Part shown: piece by piece, positions 55,801 to 63,960 of the stretch
Layout: each line of letters begins with the position of its first letter
How positions within the stretch are numbered: position 1 is the first letter of the stretch
Assembly (NCBI GenBank): GCA_033964015.1
Contig: CM066913.1
Coordinates: forward strand, 18,375,854-18,439,853
Source: Scolanthus callimorphus
Lineage: Eukaryota; Cnidaria; Anthozoa; Actiniaria; Edwardsiidae
Length of the DNA: 64,000 nucleotides
Direction: 5' to 3'
Notes under the pieces: generated by a model
What the model was told of the DNA's origin: nothing
Database searches by the model: none
Seen by the model: the letters and a program-made list of their open reading frames with translations, nothing else
Made by a program: the position numbers and the translations under genes

Positions 55801-58482
55801 TATATACAACCAATTAAACACATTTCCTGTCAATCAAAGACACTCAGTAGTAATCTCACTTCTTGCAGCCCTCGTTCAACAGCCTGTGGTACTCCATACT
55901 GAAGACGTTTGCGATGACTCTAGGGGAACTTAACATGGAGGACACATTTATCCCTTCGTCCAAGCTCCACTATCCTGAAGCCATGAATATTCTCTTTATC
56001 CTTTTCTGTCTTGGGATGCCCATCATTCTAATGAACATGTTGGTGAGCAACACAAAAAATAATTTACTTAGCCCTGGATTTATCGGAAAGGTTTGTGGCG
56101 CACAGAAAAACTCCAACAGGATTCTCAAGAGCCAGAGAACAAACCTTTCCGATGACTCCAGAAGAGAACCTGCAAACAGGCTAAATACAATTCTTGTATA
56201 ACGACTTCTTGTATAAAAGTCTTTTACAAACTGACGATGCGTCATCTCTAGTACATTCTAGGCCTCTCGTTATTACTGGCAGATTGACCGTAAACTTGTT
56301 TATGTGAAAATTATAATACCCCACGGTAGAAGGATGGGAAGCGTTCAGAGTTCCCATGAAGAGGTTAACTGTCACGTAGGAATCACCTTTTAGTTGTCTC
56401 ATCAGTTTTCATGGGGTCTTTTGTGCGAGATTGTGCCAAGTGCGTTCGACCCGAGTTTGTTAGGACTGCGTCAACAACTAGGACTGTAACGTACGGCAAG
56501 TCCTCTACGGTTTAGGCAGGGGGAAACCAGTTCATCTTGCCCATTCAATATTTTGTGAATATCTGCTCAATATTTTTTTCGTGATTAAGCTTTGGCAACC
56601 CGACGAGACTTCCTTCTGTCTGTCAGATTGGTTTGGCCGTAGGTGATATTGACAAGATCCAACAGAAGTCTGTGATGGATCGGTACGTCATGCAGGTGGA
56701 GCTGCTGCTTGAGTTGGAGAGCTCGTTACCGTCCTTTATCATGCGCCGTGTCCAGGTGACAGAACACGTGGAGTATCCAAACAGGAAGGCTCCCTTGAGA
56801 TCGCGGGTAAGGATCGTCATACTTAGCTGTCAATCAAGCTTGACTGACAACGAATCAAGGTTAACTAAACCATGTTAGTTGCATATGGGTGGCGGAACAG
56901 ATTTTGAGGGGGCTTATTATAGACAATGTAGGGCAACGTGGGGGAGGATGAGTTTTACAGAAAACGTGAAAATCTGTTGAAGTCAGCCTTCCCTGCTCCG
57001 CCGCCCATGAGTTAGTGGCGCGTGGTACGGCATAACTCGAGGGGACTCCAAAAGATGAAGACATCAATGATGATCAAAAGAATATGATGCGGGTGTTTAA
57101 CGGCCTGTGGAAATTATATTGTGATGTGTGATGATGGCGGATGATACTGATGATGTTAACGATAGCGAGAGGATGTCGAGGATAAGGCTACAATTACGAA
57201 ATATATGCAGAAATACATAGGTTGATTCCAGCTAACGTCGTGTTTACAGTTTGGCTCAATTACATAAGTAGCACATTAGTCTGATTCCTTTGGTGGTGGT
57301 TCATCAGGATTTTCAAACACCCCAAAGTCTGTTTATAAAAACTCGGCCTTGGTGTTTGGAAATCCTGATGAACCACGCTGTACGCTGTCTCGTGTTTGAT
57401 ATATTACTTTCCAAATCCATGAGCACATGCTAGACATAGACATGACAAACACTTGTTGTTCTCACTAGTTGTACGATAAAATCCAAGGTTTTGGACAGCC
57501 TGAGAATGATGAAGATGAAAATGTTCCTCCTGCCCTTGCGCAAATCATTGACAGAATGGAGGAGCAGCAAGCCAAGTATGTACAAACCATTTTCATCGTG
57601 ACCCACGTTTTCAAAACACCGAATTATGTTTTTATTTTTTACTTTGCTGTTCGGGCGCCAATCAAACTATCTAAGCCAATCAAAATCTTGCCCTGTTTCG
57701 TCTAGCGCAGCTTTCCTCCAGGCAATGTGTGAATCCAGAAATTATCCATACCCCTCACACGGAAGGGGTTGGAGATATGACCCTAAGCCCTCAGGAATTT
57801 CCATTGAAATATTAAGTATTGTAAGGATAATAAAGGGAAATTAAGCCCCCTGCCCCTCTAGAATGTCCAATCACTTCCACGGGAAGGGTATTTATTTTTT
57901 CTGGAATCACACAATGAATAGTTAGTGTCTTTAGTCATTTTCCCTCACACCTTTTATTTTAGGACAGACGTCTGTGAGCTTTCTAAAGGGCTGGATTAAA
58001 CTTTTCAAAAAATTCCAATTGAGAGTGCAAATTAGAAAGCATAGTTACTGAAAGTTTGGTACTTACTTAATCTTAGGGTTAACATAAAACGGCTATTCCA
58101 TGAACTCACGTGGCTGAGTAACGAAATTCTATCTTCCCGAGGGCTTGTTTGCGGGGCTTTCTTTTGATATCCTACAGCAGACTATTCAATTTGGTATTGC
58201 TGTTGCTTCAAAAGCGCTTTTAGTGTTCTCAATTTAGTAATAATTGCGTGACTCACGTGACAAAAATGCGTCATTTCTGTGGAATAGTCGAAAAGAGCAA
58301 TCAGCGAGTAAACACACTAAACGACAATGCTCTTTGTTCCTAACAGAATTGATGAAATGTATGAGCTGATAAAGGGCCAGGCCCAGATCTTGCGCGCCCT
58401 TGGCCGCCGTGAGGGTCTGGAAACTGGAGGTGGCGGAAGCAGCGGAAGGAAAGGCATTGTCAGCTGGTTCCTTAAACGCTAA
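34608..58482 (+). CDS. TRPA1: TRPA-type ion channel gene, 28 exons, ~1,124 aa (frame broken at three points)
   Basis: Exons: 34608-34882, 38803-38895, 40790-40965, 41268-41375, 42331-42439, 43233-43330, 43811-43858, 44169-44354, 44970-45157, 47489-47575, 47799-47884, 48531-48692, 49328-49442, 49870-50039, 50712-50796, 51011-51067, 51530-51607, 52168-52238, 52864-53026, 53416-53454, 53825-53914, 54435-54595, 55101-55161, 55695-55763, 55869-56042, 56627-56806, 57469-57575, 58347-58482. All have GT/AG borders and joining phases. The product is a cation channel of the plasma membrane: ~90-residue leader, ankyrin repeats, S1-S6 with pore, and GLAVGDI after S6, the family's signature. TRPA channels sense irritants or temperature; the stimulus here is unknown. 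Single missing bases in exons 1, 2 and 9 break the frame; with them counted the length equals the family's usual ~1,100 residues. A second copy starts at 61704. Confidence 0.88.
35564..38410. mobile_element. 2.85-kb TTAA-flanked element in channel intron 1
   Basis: The ends AGGGGAACTCGCACGCTT and AAGCGTGCGAGTGCCCCT are 18-bp inverted repeats with one mismatch. TTAA lies outside both (35560-35563, 38411-38414). Inside, two long subterminal inverted arms (about 35685-36340 and 37790-38290) contain ~145-bp sub-repeats headed by CATGGAAACGAGGCTGAAAT (near 35863, 36010, 36158, 36319; inverse near 37799, 37946, 38096). No transposase frame is present. The paralogue at 62.7 kb lacks the insert. TTAA targeting is typical of piggyBac-like elements, but assignment needs a relative with a transposase. 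Confidence 0.85.
36531..37265. mobile_element. Nested element with TTTCGCGG repeats
   Basis: Between the arms of the larger element, AGGGCTTCTG with repeated TTTCGCGG(G/A) phrases (36530-36680) faces TTTCGCGGATTTACC...GCGCGAAATACCAGAAG (37205-37258) in inverse. An inner hairpin, CTTTCTTGGTGTTGCAA (36701-36717) against its inverse (36843-36860), lies in the middle. Probably a second transposon inserted in the first. A run of ~15-bp GACGTTACT repeats follows at 37255-37335. Confidence 0.5.
38514..38722. mobile_element. MITE with GTGTCAGCC ends, copy 2
   Basis: Same element as 32959-33170. It lies just before channel exon 2, in intron 1; the matching intron of the second channel copy lacks it. 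Confidence 0.85.
38803..52238 (+). CDS. Channel exons 2-18: cytosolic ankyrin-repeat region
   Basis: Reading the exons in order gives a continuous run of ankyrin units with (T/A)PLH.A signatures: GKTPLHNAVNGKHVEIVRLL, GDTPLHDAAK, YTPLHIAGQL, MTPLSLAVAK, STLLHLAVDS, STAFHLACGQGSLEIVQLL, MTALHRAASYG, RSALHAAVAHG, YAPVHYAARAG, DTPLHIAAK, RTPLHLAAGEGHDEIAEFLL, RTPLHMAALNG, TALNLAAMAGHTQIVSYLL. That is at least thirteen, within the usual TRPA range. Exons 15-18 encode the linker before S1 (RWREVMLVSPGGG, ITYDLGLVQGKYS, HPVCYILMKLKW), which in TRPA holds the pre-S1 helices. Exon 2 is 93 nt where the paralogue has 94; exon 9 is 188 nt where 189 is needed. Confidence 0.88.
39063..39366. mobile_element. 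304-bp TIR element, TGGAAATTCC family, in channel intron 2
   Basis: CCCTATCGAGAAACTC at the left and GGTTCCTCGATAGGG at the right form the ends. The interior is a degenerate array of CTGTGGAAATTCCA phrases with two ~95-bp near-duplicates around GTTGCAGAATACACTGTG. It is absent from the second channel copy. Confidence 0.75.
39553..40469 (+). repeat. 28-bp minisatellite, ~33 units, in channel intron 2
   Basis: GGATGTCC(T)(A/G)GATTCTAGGAG then TCTTCTA repeats every 28 bp from 39553, the last full start at 40449. Units differ almost only at A/G (and rarely T) of CCTAGATT. Each unit contains the near-palindrome TCCTAGATTCTAGGA. No unique spacers. Confidence 0.95.
43443..43613 (+). repeat. Dispersed repeat, copy of 3106-3248, in channel intron 6
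   Basis: Near-identical over ~130 bp to 3106-3248, then ends in GCTCTATTTCGCCTATAAAG and AGAAAGTTGTGCTCT, the inverse of its own AGAGCACAACTTTCT. So a foldback element. Confidence 0.75.
45073..47131 (+). repeat. 122-bp array of exon-9 end plus splice donor, 17 units
   Basis: Units begin at 45073 and every 122 bp up to 47025; the last is cut at ~47131. Each holds the last 85 nt of channel exon 9 (GACGTCACA...TTATGCAGG, ankyrin-coding) plus 37 nt of intron beginning GTGAGTCTGTAGG. Only unit 1 is joined to the rest of the exon. All 17 keep the donor GCAGG|GTGAGTCTG or GTGAGTCTA. As 122 is not a multiple of 3 and each unit has intronic stops, the array cannot be translated through. The 61-residue minus-strand frames are by-products. 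Confidence 0.95.
47150..47488. other. Intron 9 remainder
   Basis: Contains one GAAATTTCCACAGGGTCC / GACCCTGGGATCATTCC inverted fragment (47238-47290) reminiscent of the TGGAATTTCC family. Nothing else seen. Confidence 0.3.
50314..50442. mobile_element. Small TIR element, copy of 10931-11037, in channel intron 14
   Basis: TAGGCCTACTCCGGGTCTAA and its inverse GGACCCGGAGTAGGCCTA bound a GCGATCTTAGG-repeating interior. Confidence 0.8.
50548..50703 (+). repeat. 13-bp TTCTGATCAGTTG array abutting a splice acceptor
   Basis: Ten CTGAT phrases, the last five in exact 13-bp register, end 8 bp before the acceptor TTTGTAG|A of channel exon 15 (50712). Each unit contains the palindrome TGATCA and a CTGAT that fits an animal branch-point consensus. 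Confidence 0.85.
51650..51807. mobile_element. 158-bp TIR element in channel intron 17
   Basis: GATTTACACGCTGAGATTTGT and GACAAATCGCAGCGTCTAAATC are inverted ends; the interior has inverted TCGGACCTGACA/TCGGGCCGAT-like phrases. It adjoins the next element at 51811. Confidence 0.7.
51811..52115 (+). mobile_element. Foldback repeat, reverse partner of 5917-6201
   Basis: Starts ATTAGAAAATAACACC and ends AAGTACTTTTATTGC. Internal inverse pairs (AATACTTTCTGCGTGCTCTC / GAGAGCACGCGGAAAG) and an AAGTTTTATC/GATCAGTT stretch in the middle. It ends 52 bp before channel exon 18. Confidence 0.8.
52864..56806 (+). CDS. Channel exons 19-26: S1-S6, pore and TRP-like helix
   Basis: S1 is WITFFLNLSFYVAFLACF (exon 19) followed by an extracellular loop with cysteines and NNT. 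S2 is VYALHILCIVLACFHLS (exon 21). S3 and S4 are IELAIYTTALVYLLPV and AAFSLFLAWLNLILYF (exon 22). S5 is VMVLFALFLMAFGTTFYIL (exon 24). Exon 25 carries the pore helix and filter SLWYSILKTFAMTLGEL (GGG codon at 55923) and S6 ILFILFCLGMPIILMNML. Exon 26 continues with IGLAVGDIDKIQQKSVMDRY and ELLLELESSLPSF, the family's post-S6 helix. The acidic filter residue (GE) fits a calcium-permeable cation channel. Confidence 0.9.
54125..54326. mobile_element. TIR element with AATAGACC ends in channel intron 21
   Basis: CTAATAGACCTTCTCGGATT and AAGCTGAGTAGGTCTATTGG form inverted ends with further ATTTTCCCATTT/GGGGAAAACATTT pairing. Related to 22213-22419. Confidence 0.65.
54654..54752. mobile_element. 99-bp hairpin MITE with AGAGCGGATTTCAGAT ends
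   Basis: AGAGCGGATTTCAGAT and its exact inverse bound the element. Single ends of the same family occur at 47903-47926 (AGAGCGGATTTCAGATGAGT) and, reversed, at 7815-7833. Confidence 0.75.
55190..55640. repeat. Low-complexity ATC/CT-rich part of channel intron 23
   Basis: (ATC)n, (TCATC)n and C/T-rich sequence. A 305-residue open frame crosses it and one real exon (55101-55161, read in another frame); its S/H/P-rich composition comes from the repeat. Confidence 0.7.
57297..57375. repeat. Hairpin, 25-bp stem, in channel intron 26
   Basis: TGGTTCATCAGGATTTTCAA...CACC pairs with GGTGTTTGGAAATCCTGATG...AACCA, with one mismatch. A related ACATCCTGATGAAGCACGCT end lies near 62306 in the second channel copy. 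Confidence 0.75.
57469..58482 (+). CDS. Channel exons 27-28: C-terminal tail
   Basis: Exon 27 encodes LYDKIQGFGQPENDEDENV and an amphipathic helix start ALAQIIDRMEEQQAK. Exon 28 continues the heptad-like helix (IDEMYELIKGQAQILRALG), then a GGGGSSG linker and the basic end SWFLKR with TAA at 58480-58482. This is the coiled coil by which TRPA tetramers assemble. The tail is intact. Confidence 0.85.
57598..57710 (+). repeat. Half copy of the 16.15-16.25 kb foldback element
   Basis: Matches 16153-16251 (ACCCACGTTTTCAAAAC, GCCAATCAAA, CCCTGTTTCG(T/C)CTAG). In channel intron 27, adjoining the next element. Confidence 0.65.
57726..57913. mobile_element. 188-bp TIR element, TGGAATTTCC family, in channel intron 27
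   Basis: TGTGTGAATCCAGAAATTAT and TTTTTCTGGAATCACACA are the ends, with ACCCCTCACACGGAAGGGGT near one side and CCACGGGAAGGGTA on the other. Same plan as 33287-33468. Confidence 0.8.
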
Positions 58483-58489
58483 TCTACCA

Positions 58490-59600
58490 CAGGATCCCAA
58501 AGTAGATAAAATGCTATGAATACCTAGGTGTTCCCAAAGATGAAATGTCTTTTTTTTTCAATTCAGATTTTTCAGTGTACGTATCCGTCAAATGGCCAAT
58601 TCATTCGATATTGGATAGCAAAAAATACTACCGTTTCATATATTTACAATTCCATGTGTAACACGGGTTACCATTGTAGAAGTTCAAGGCCCTCGGGGCC
58701 AAAACAGGCAAACATATCAATGAATCATTGTCGTTTTTGCTAAATGCACTTGGGAGGGCTGGGTCGGGGCAGACGACCCTGCGCGGGCTAGTGTGGGTAT
58801 TTTAGCGTGGTTACCAAGCCAAAATCAATCGAGAACTCGAGTCTCTGTGATTCCTGCAAGTTTTTATTCAAAATTTCACGGTTTTCTTGCGACAATTGCC
58901 AAAATTCTTATCAACAGAGGATCTCCTGTCACTTCCTTATAAGGTAAATGATTCCAAATATGATTTTGGCCGTGGTGTTGAAAAACGACAATTTTTGATT
59001 GGAGATTGTTTCATATGGATGGTGACCTACATGATCAACGTTCTCTCCAAAATATGCAAGTTCTGTCGAATTTTTCAGTAATTTAGCGTGGGAAATAAGG
59101 TAGAAAACATGGAATTCCCAATATGGCAAGTAGAAACTTCCATAATATAGCGGAACTCCAATCATACACACCACACTTCTTACTGCATGGTTTATTCTTA
59201 TAACAAATGTATCACTTTGAGGAGCCAAGCTAGGGATACCCAGCTGGAATTCAGTGAATTTTGAAATGATCACCCTGGAATTTATGGTTACACAACCTGG
59301 AATTTTACGCTTGTAAATGACCGATTAATTGATCGAGTTGAAAAAAATCCCTCTCTCATCGCGGGCTACACCAGCAACAGAGAGTTGGCAAATATTTTCC
59401 CAATTCGCTATTAGTTCAGTTCCTTTTGAGTCTCCTTGCATCTCTAACTGTTTACTTCTTTAAAGAATCCAGATCAATCTCTGTGATTATCAATGTATTC
59501 TGGGGGGAGTTGGAGTCCAAACCGAACGCCGCGACGCTGTGCTGGATGTGGCGGACGAAGCGCGCGCTCAGTGATCCAAGACGGACTGTAACGAGTCGAC
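58490..59600. other. Intergenic region after the channel gene; no gene seen
   Basis: AT-rich. A minus-strand frame (59273-58929) is moderately hydrophobic but has no supported start context or domain. No AATAAA was found in the first 200 bp after the channel stop. Confidence 0.35.
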
Positions 59601-59611
59601 ACTAACGCAAG

Positions 59612-59629
59612 TGCGCATGCGTATATAAG
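59612..59629 (+). promoter_or_regulatory. Candidate core promoter: NRF1-like site and TATA box
   Basis: TGCGCATGCG (59612-59621), a match to the palindromic NRF1 element, is immediately followed by TATATAAG (59622-59629) in a locally GC-rich stretch. It would place a start near 59655 on the plus strand, 2 kb before the second channel copy. No exon could be tied to it. Confidence 0.35.
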
Positions 59630-59659
59630 AGCCTGCGATGTTTTCGTAAACCGCTGAAC

Positions 59660-60440
59660 GTTCCGTTTTGGATTGGATGGGTTGCTTTCTCATATGCGAC
59701 GTTGAATGATACGTATGGAGTTCCGCTATAAGGCAATTTTAGAAAGCGATACTTGATCATCATATCATTTAGACGATTATTGAATGAGATTTGATGTCAG
59801 TTGCAAGGCCAGCATTCCACTTGAGTCGCGCTTACAATAATTTTTGTCATTAGTTCGCTGTAGGTCCTCATTATTATTAGCTCATTCGAAAATGTGAGCG
59901 TTTTCTGATGCCGCGGGTCGATTTTTAAAAACTACTTCTACTTTTAAAAATTAGAAAAGATAGCAAGTAGTAGATAGTATGCTAGTGAATTTCTACTTGG
60001 CTCCTAGCACGAAATAATCTTCGTTTTGTGATGATTTTTGGCAAATGGCCTTGTACTGCCTGTATATTACAGCTGTTTTGAGTATTCTGCGAACTCTCGC
60101 GTTCGACTTCCAATGGAGTTCTGGCTTCCGTCACTCAAACTCTCGGGTCTAATTTGAGCCTACGTTAGGCCATAAGCTAAGCCATTTGTTTAGAAAAAGA
60201 TAGTAAAAGATGCTGTGCGTTGGGGCATTTCACTAGGATGACGAATAACTGAATTCTATGTATTCCAAAGACTTTCAAAGTTTGATTGACGGAAAGCCAG
60301 AAAGTGGTTTTAAGTTTACCTTAAATTTATTGAAAACAAAATTGGTCACCTCACGCAAAAACTAATATTTAGGCATACGTTTCTGGCACTTGTGCTTGGT
60401 ATTTTACAAATCACATATTTCTTCAGTTTATTACAGGCGT
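59660..60440. other. No gene seen
   Basis: AT-rich spacer after the candidate promoter; no exon with good borders recognised. Confidence 0.3.
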
Positions 60441-60443
60441 TTA

Positions 60444-60712
60444 CCACTGTATGCATTGCTACGCGACCTCAAAATGCAATGTTGCGATGGGCGATTTTTA
60501 GCCGTCAATCAAACCAAAACGTTGGATTCGGCTAATTCAGCGAGCCGACACTGATTGCAAAATCAACCAAAATGGTTTAAGCTATCCATTGGTTTCCTTG
60601 ACTCGAAGGTTTAACTTTCTGGTTCAAGATAATTGACATTACAATTTTCTTGCGTACAATCGCCAATCGCCCAACAGTGAATTTTGAGGTCGCGTAGCAA
60701 TGCATACAGTGG
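60444..60712. mobile_element. 269-bp TIR element flanked by TA
   Basis: CCACTGTATGCATTGCTACG...ACCTCAAAAT and its inverse form ~32-bp, essentially perfect ends. TA lies outside each end (60442-60443, 60713-60714), as with Tc1/mariner-like elements. Inner GCGATGGGCGATT/CAATCGCC pairs lie further in. Noncoding. Confidence 0.85.
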
Positions 60713-60819
60713 TAAGTCCTAAAACCTTTTGTAAACAGTTACTTGTACTGTAAGTTTTTTTTTAAATCTTTGGTACAGTCAGTTTTAATTTATTATGGGA
60801 ATCTAATCATGTTCATAGA

Positions 60820-60953
60820 GCAGACTTCGTATGACTGTGAAAAGTGCCGCGACAACGTTGTGCCGCGCCGCGACCGAGACCGTGACCGTGCCGCGACTAC
60901 GGTTCCGTGCCGCGACATTACCGCGGCACTTTTCGCAGTCATACTAAATCTGC
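60820..60953. mobile_element. GC-rich TIR element
   Basis: GCAGACTTCGTATGACTGTG...AAGTGCCGCG and its near-inverse (three mismatches in 32 bp) surround a centre of repeated GTGCCGCGAC and GACCGTGACC phrases. Confidence 0.8.
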
Positions 60954-61081
60954 GGCTATGTGTACTTATCAGTGTTTGTAGCTACATGCTAAATGACATA
61001 TTACATGGGCGGATCCAGGAATGTCAGAAGGGAATGCTGCCCCCTCTGCCCCCTGCACTATACAGGGAAAACATTTTGTAT

Positions 61082-61163
61082 GTAGTGAAGAATATTCACA
61101 GATATTAAATTATACAAGCTTTGTAGTGAAGAATATTCACAGATATTAAATTATACAAGCTTT
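61082..61163 (+). repeat. Perfect 41-bp tandem duplication
   Basis: GTAGTGAAGAATATTCACAG...ACAAGCTTT occurs twice with no difference (61082-61122, 61123-61163). Recent duplication or an assembly artefact. Confidence 0.9.
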
Positions 61164-61703
61164 GCCATATACAGTTAGTTGTCTGTGTTCTTATTGCTGG
61201 GAGGCCGATAAGCGACACTAATCTTTAGCCGACCAGTGGTACTGTTCAATCAATCGCTCGCAGTTTAACATCCGTGTTCGATCGTCAGGGAGCCTCAACT
61301 CCATGATAAGACTGAAAGCTCGCAAGGCAGTCTGGTTGAAAAACAGCAATCCCAACGCTAGTGTGCAAGATGTCCAAGATCACTACAGCCGCCCCCACAT
61401 TTGAGACCCGGGGGAGTGGTACCCCCTCACATATGGTATACGGGTATGTACCGCCTTTAAGGGTATTGTTGGAATACTTTCGATATGTAGGTTACTCTTT
61501 GGGAAACTCCGTCCTTGTACTCGACACATTGTTGGCAGGTTAAGCGAAAACAGACGGTAATCGGTACATGTTGATACTAAAATTTATATTTCGCTGCTCC
61601 CTCTCCCAACTCCCCAACCCCCGCTAGCTACGGTCATGTCTCTGAGTGGTGGGGTGAGGACTCCACTGACGACACAAGTGACTAAGAGGAGAAACTGTTC
61701 AAG

Positions 61704-63549
61704 ATGGCGAGTCAAATCGCCGCGAGCAACAAGAAGACGCGGCCGACGTCGCTGCTAAAAGTGAAGTCGGCCAGTGACAAGAAGGAAATGTACAAGGTGG
61801 ACATTCCAATGGCTTCCCGACTTCAAGCATTCCGCCGGACGACAGAGAGAGAATTCGAAAGTTTAGTGGGTTCTCAATTAATTCGGACGACTTTCGACAG
61901 TTTGGGATGGATTTGAATCAAAACGCGAGCACTGGGTCGAAATCTGGAGCTCACAAGTCCCAGCTGAGTATGACGCAGGTTTGTTCGTGGAATTTTTCAC
62001 AAGAATTTGAATTCCAGATGGTGCTGTGTGTGGGAATTCGGGGGTTATTGTTATGAGTTTAGGAAACTTTCGGTTTAAAATTTGATTCTCAAACTCATCA
62101 AAGTTAAACAAAGGAAATCATAAGCGTGAAGGAGATTGGAAAACGCAGTCTTTGTTTTTCCGAGCTCCTACACGCTTACGATTTTCTTTGTATAACCTTG
62201 ATGAATTATATGACTTTGAGAACATGATTTCAAACACCTCGAAGTCGTTTAAAATAAAACTCCACTTTGCCTCGTTTATTTTTCAACCCACTTCTCCGAG
62301 TTTGACATCCTGATGAAGCACGCTCTCAAGAGTTTGATATATTATCAGATGCCAACGTTGGATTTCTATTGGCTAAAAGCACTGTAGGCTATATTTTCCA
62401 CGTGTGGAAAAATAAAATATATTTTCTTTTCCCTCTGTTGATGAATAACTCCGCGGCATTATGTTACTCTAAAAGTTATTTGAACTTTATTAAGTTCATG
62501 TAATTTATTCTGTGTTTACACAGCACTGTTTTAGTAATTAAATATTCGAGATCGCCGCCAACCTTTATTCCGCGTTCAAGGTGGAAATGATAATTTCTAA
62601 GCCTAACACAACTTTTGAAATAATGTCTCTACTACTCTTGTTTTTTTTTAATTTTTCATATTTATAGCTTTTTACTTTTAATAATTTACAGTATTCTAAA
62701 GTGATGCACCTCCCAGGGCTTGCAGTCCAACCACCGGCTGTGAAAAGTGACCTTTCGTCAAAACAGCCTCCCCACATCCAAGAATAACATTTCTTATTGC
62801 TATTCTTCGTGAAATTCTCAAACATTCTCAAAACAAAAAGGATACAATTCATCACAACCAACAAAAGAGCGCTAAATAATTGTCTCCGTCAGGACATCCA
62901 ATAAGAGAGCAATCGAGAGTTTGTATAAGGAGGCTATTGAGCGAGGTTTCTTGGGCTGCTCAACAGAAAGCAGCCAAAACAACCAAGCTGCAGAAACTGC
63001 ATGCTGCTTCCTTGTCAGGGGATGAAGAGGAGGTCAAAAGGCTGCTCGGCAAAGGAGTCGGTGAGTACCGTCATTACTCGAAAAAACTTTCGGGCGCTAA
63101 AAAATTTTTGGGACTTTTTCGTTAAAATGCACGAAAAACTGTTTTTTTTTTTACTTTTATTTTACTTTTTTACAAAAGCTTTTACAAGTACATTGTAATA
63201 ATTTACACAGACACACACACAGAAAAAAAACTTGCCTCAATATAATGAGCTCTACAGAAAGCCATTTCGCTTTAAAAAAAAATTGATCTATTGCTTTCAA
63301 TGCTGACTTTTTTGTCGAATTTTGTCGAAACAATACGAATAGCTTCTCATAACATGCACAACATTTCCCCTAGATGTCAACCTGCGTGACTCATTCGGCA
63401 AGACACCCTTACATAACGCCGTCAATGGCAAACACGTGGAGATAGTGCGACTACTTTTGAAGGCAGGAGCGAGCGTCAAGATCACAGACGAGCGAGGGGA
63501 CACCCCACTTCACGATGCAGCCAAAGTAGAAAGCGAAGACACTGTAGAG
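61704..63549 (+). CDS. TRPA-type channel, tandem second copy, 5' exons only (partial, continues beyond window)
   Basis: Exon 1 61704-61978 (MASQIAASNKKTRPTSLLKV...KEMYKVDI, then frame change and IRKFSGFSINSDD), exon 2 62967-63060 (KAAKTTKLQKLHAASLSGDE...LLGKGV, 94 nt, intact), exon 3 63374-63549 (NLRDSFGKTPLHNAVNGKHV...VKITDERGDTPLHDAAKV). They match exons 1-3 of the first copy at ~90% or better and share its borders. DNA similarity extends upstream to about 61640 and into intron 1 (62340-62780 against 35000-35560). In exon 1 one C is missing from a C run (CTTCCCGAC against CTTCCCCGAC in copy 1), so as read the frame stops at 61914-61916. Intron 2 is ~313 bp against ~1.9 kb in copy 1. Exons 4 onward should lie to the right of the window. 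Confidence 0.85.
62094..62223. mobile_element. Foldback element in intron 1 of the second channel copy
   Basis: GATTCTCAAACTCATCAAAG...ATAAGCGTGAAGGAG pairs with CTCCTACACGCTTACG...GATGAATTATATGACTTTGAGAAC as ~60-bp arms. The first copy has no such insert: its similarity jumps from 62085 to ~62345. Confidence 0.8.
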
Positions 63550-63704
63550 GTAGGTATCGAGTCTCTCTTCTTGCTCTGGCGAGAGAGGAGTTTTAAGTGC
63601 TCTAACGTGAAGAGTAGGACGATGCCATGTTAGGAGTAGAACCATTGCCTCTTTCGACCCTTAATATTTAAGCAACATTTTAAACTCCTGTAACATGCCC
63701 TACA

Positions 63705-63960
63705 ACAGCGCACGGACTATATGAAGAGGTTCATCAGCTATAGCGGTGCCGTACTCTGGAATAAATTACCCCCTCAGATTCGGGAGTCCAATTCACTGTC
63801 CTCCTTTAAGAGCAGTCTATCCTCATTACGGCTCAAGGCCAGATCCACACACGGCAAACATGTAAAACAGTATTTTTTCATTTTTTCTACTGATGTTTTT
63901 AGCCGTGTTAAGGAGCCTGTCATGATACGCGCATGCTCCAGGAGTGAGTTTGAGAAGTAG
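63705..63960 (+). mobile_element. LINE remnant in intron 3 of the second channel copy
   Basis: The frame reads RTDYMKRFISYSGAVLWNKL, then PPQIRESNSLSSFKSSLSSL, the standard end of CR1/L2-like LINE polyproteins (F.YSGA.LWN.LP..IR...SL.SFK). It is preceded by intron sequence without the rest of the ORF, so it is strongly 5'-truncated. It runs into the repeat shared with 7640. Confidence 0.85.

Noticed and set aside
55782..56245. Minus- and plus-strand frames overlapping channel exon 25
   Set aside because: They run past the exon into intron sequence or are antisense; the spliced reading is supported by the pore and S6 motifs.
58929..59273. 114-residue minus-strand frame with hydrophobic parts
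   Set aside because: No domain, no codon support, and the plus strand shows ordinary AT-rich spacer.
61361..61543. 60-residue frame MCKMSKITTAAPTFETRGSG...
   Set aside because: It begins with a plausible ATG (TCCAAG context) but its middle is a low-complexity repeat-like phrase and no splice partner was found.
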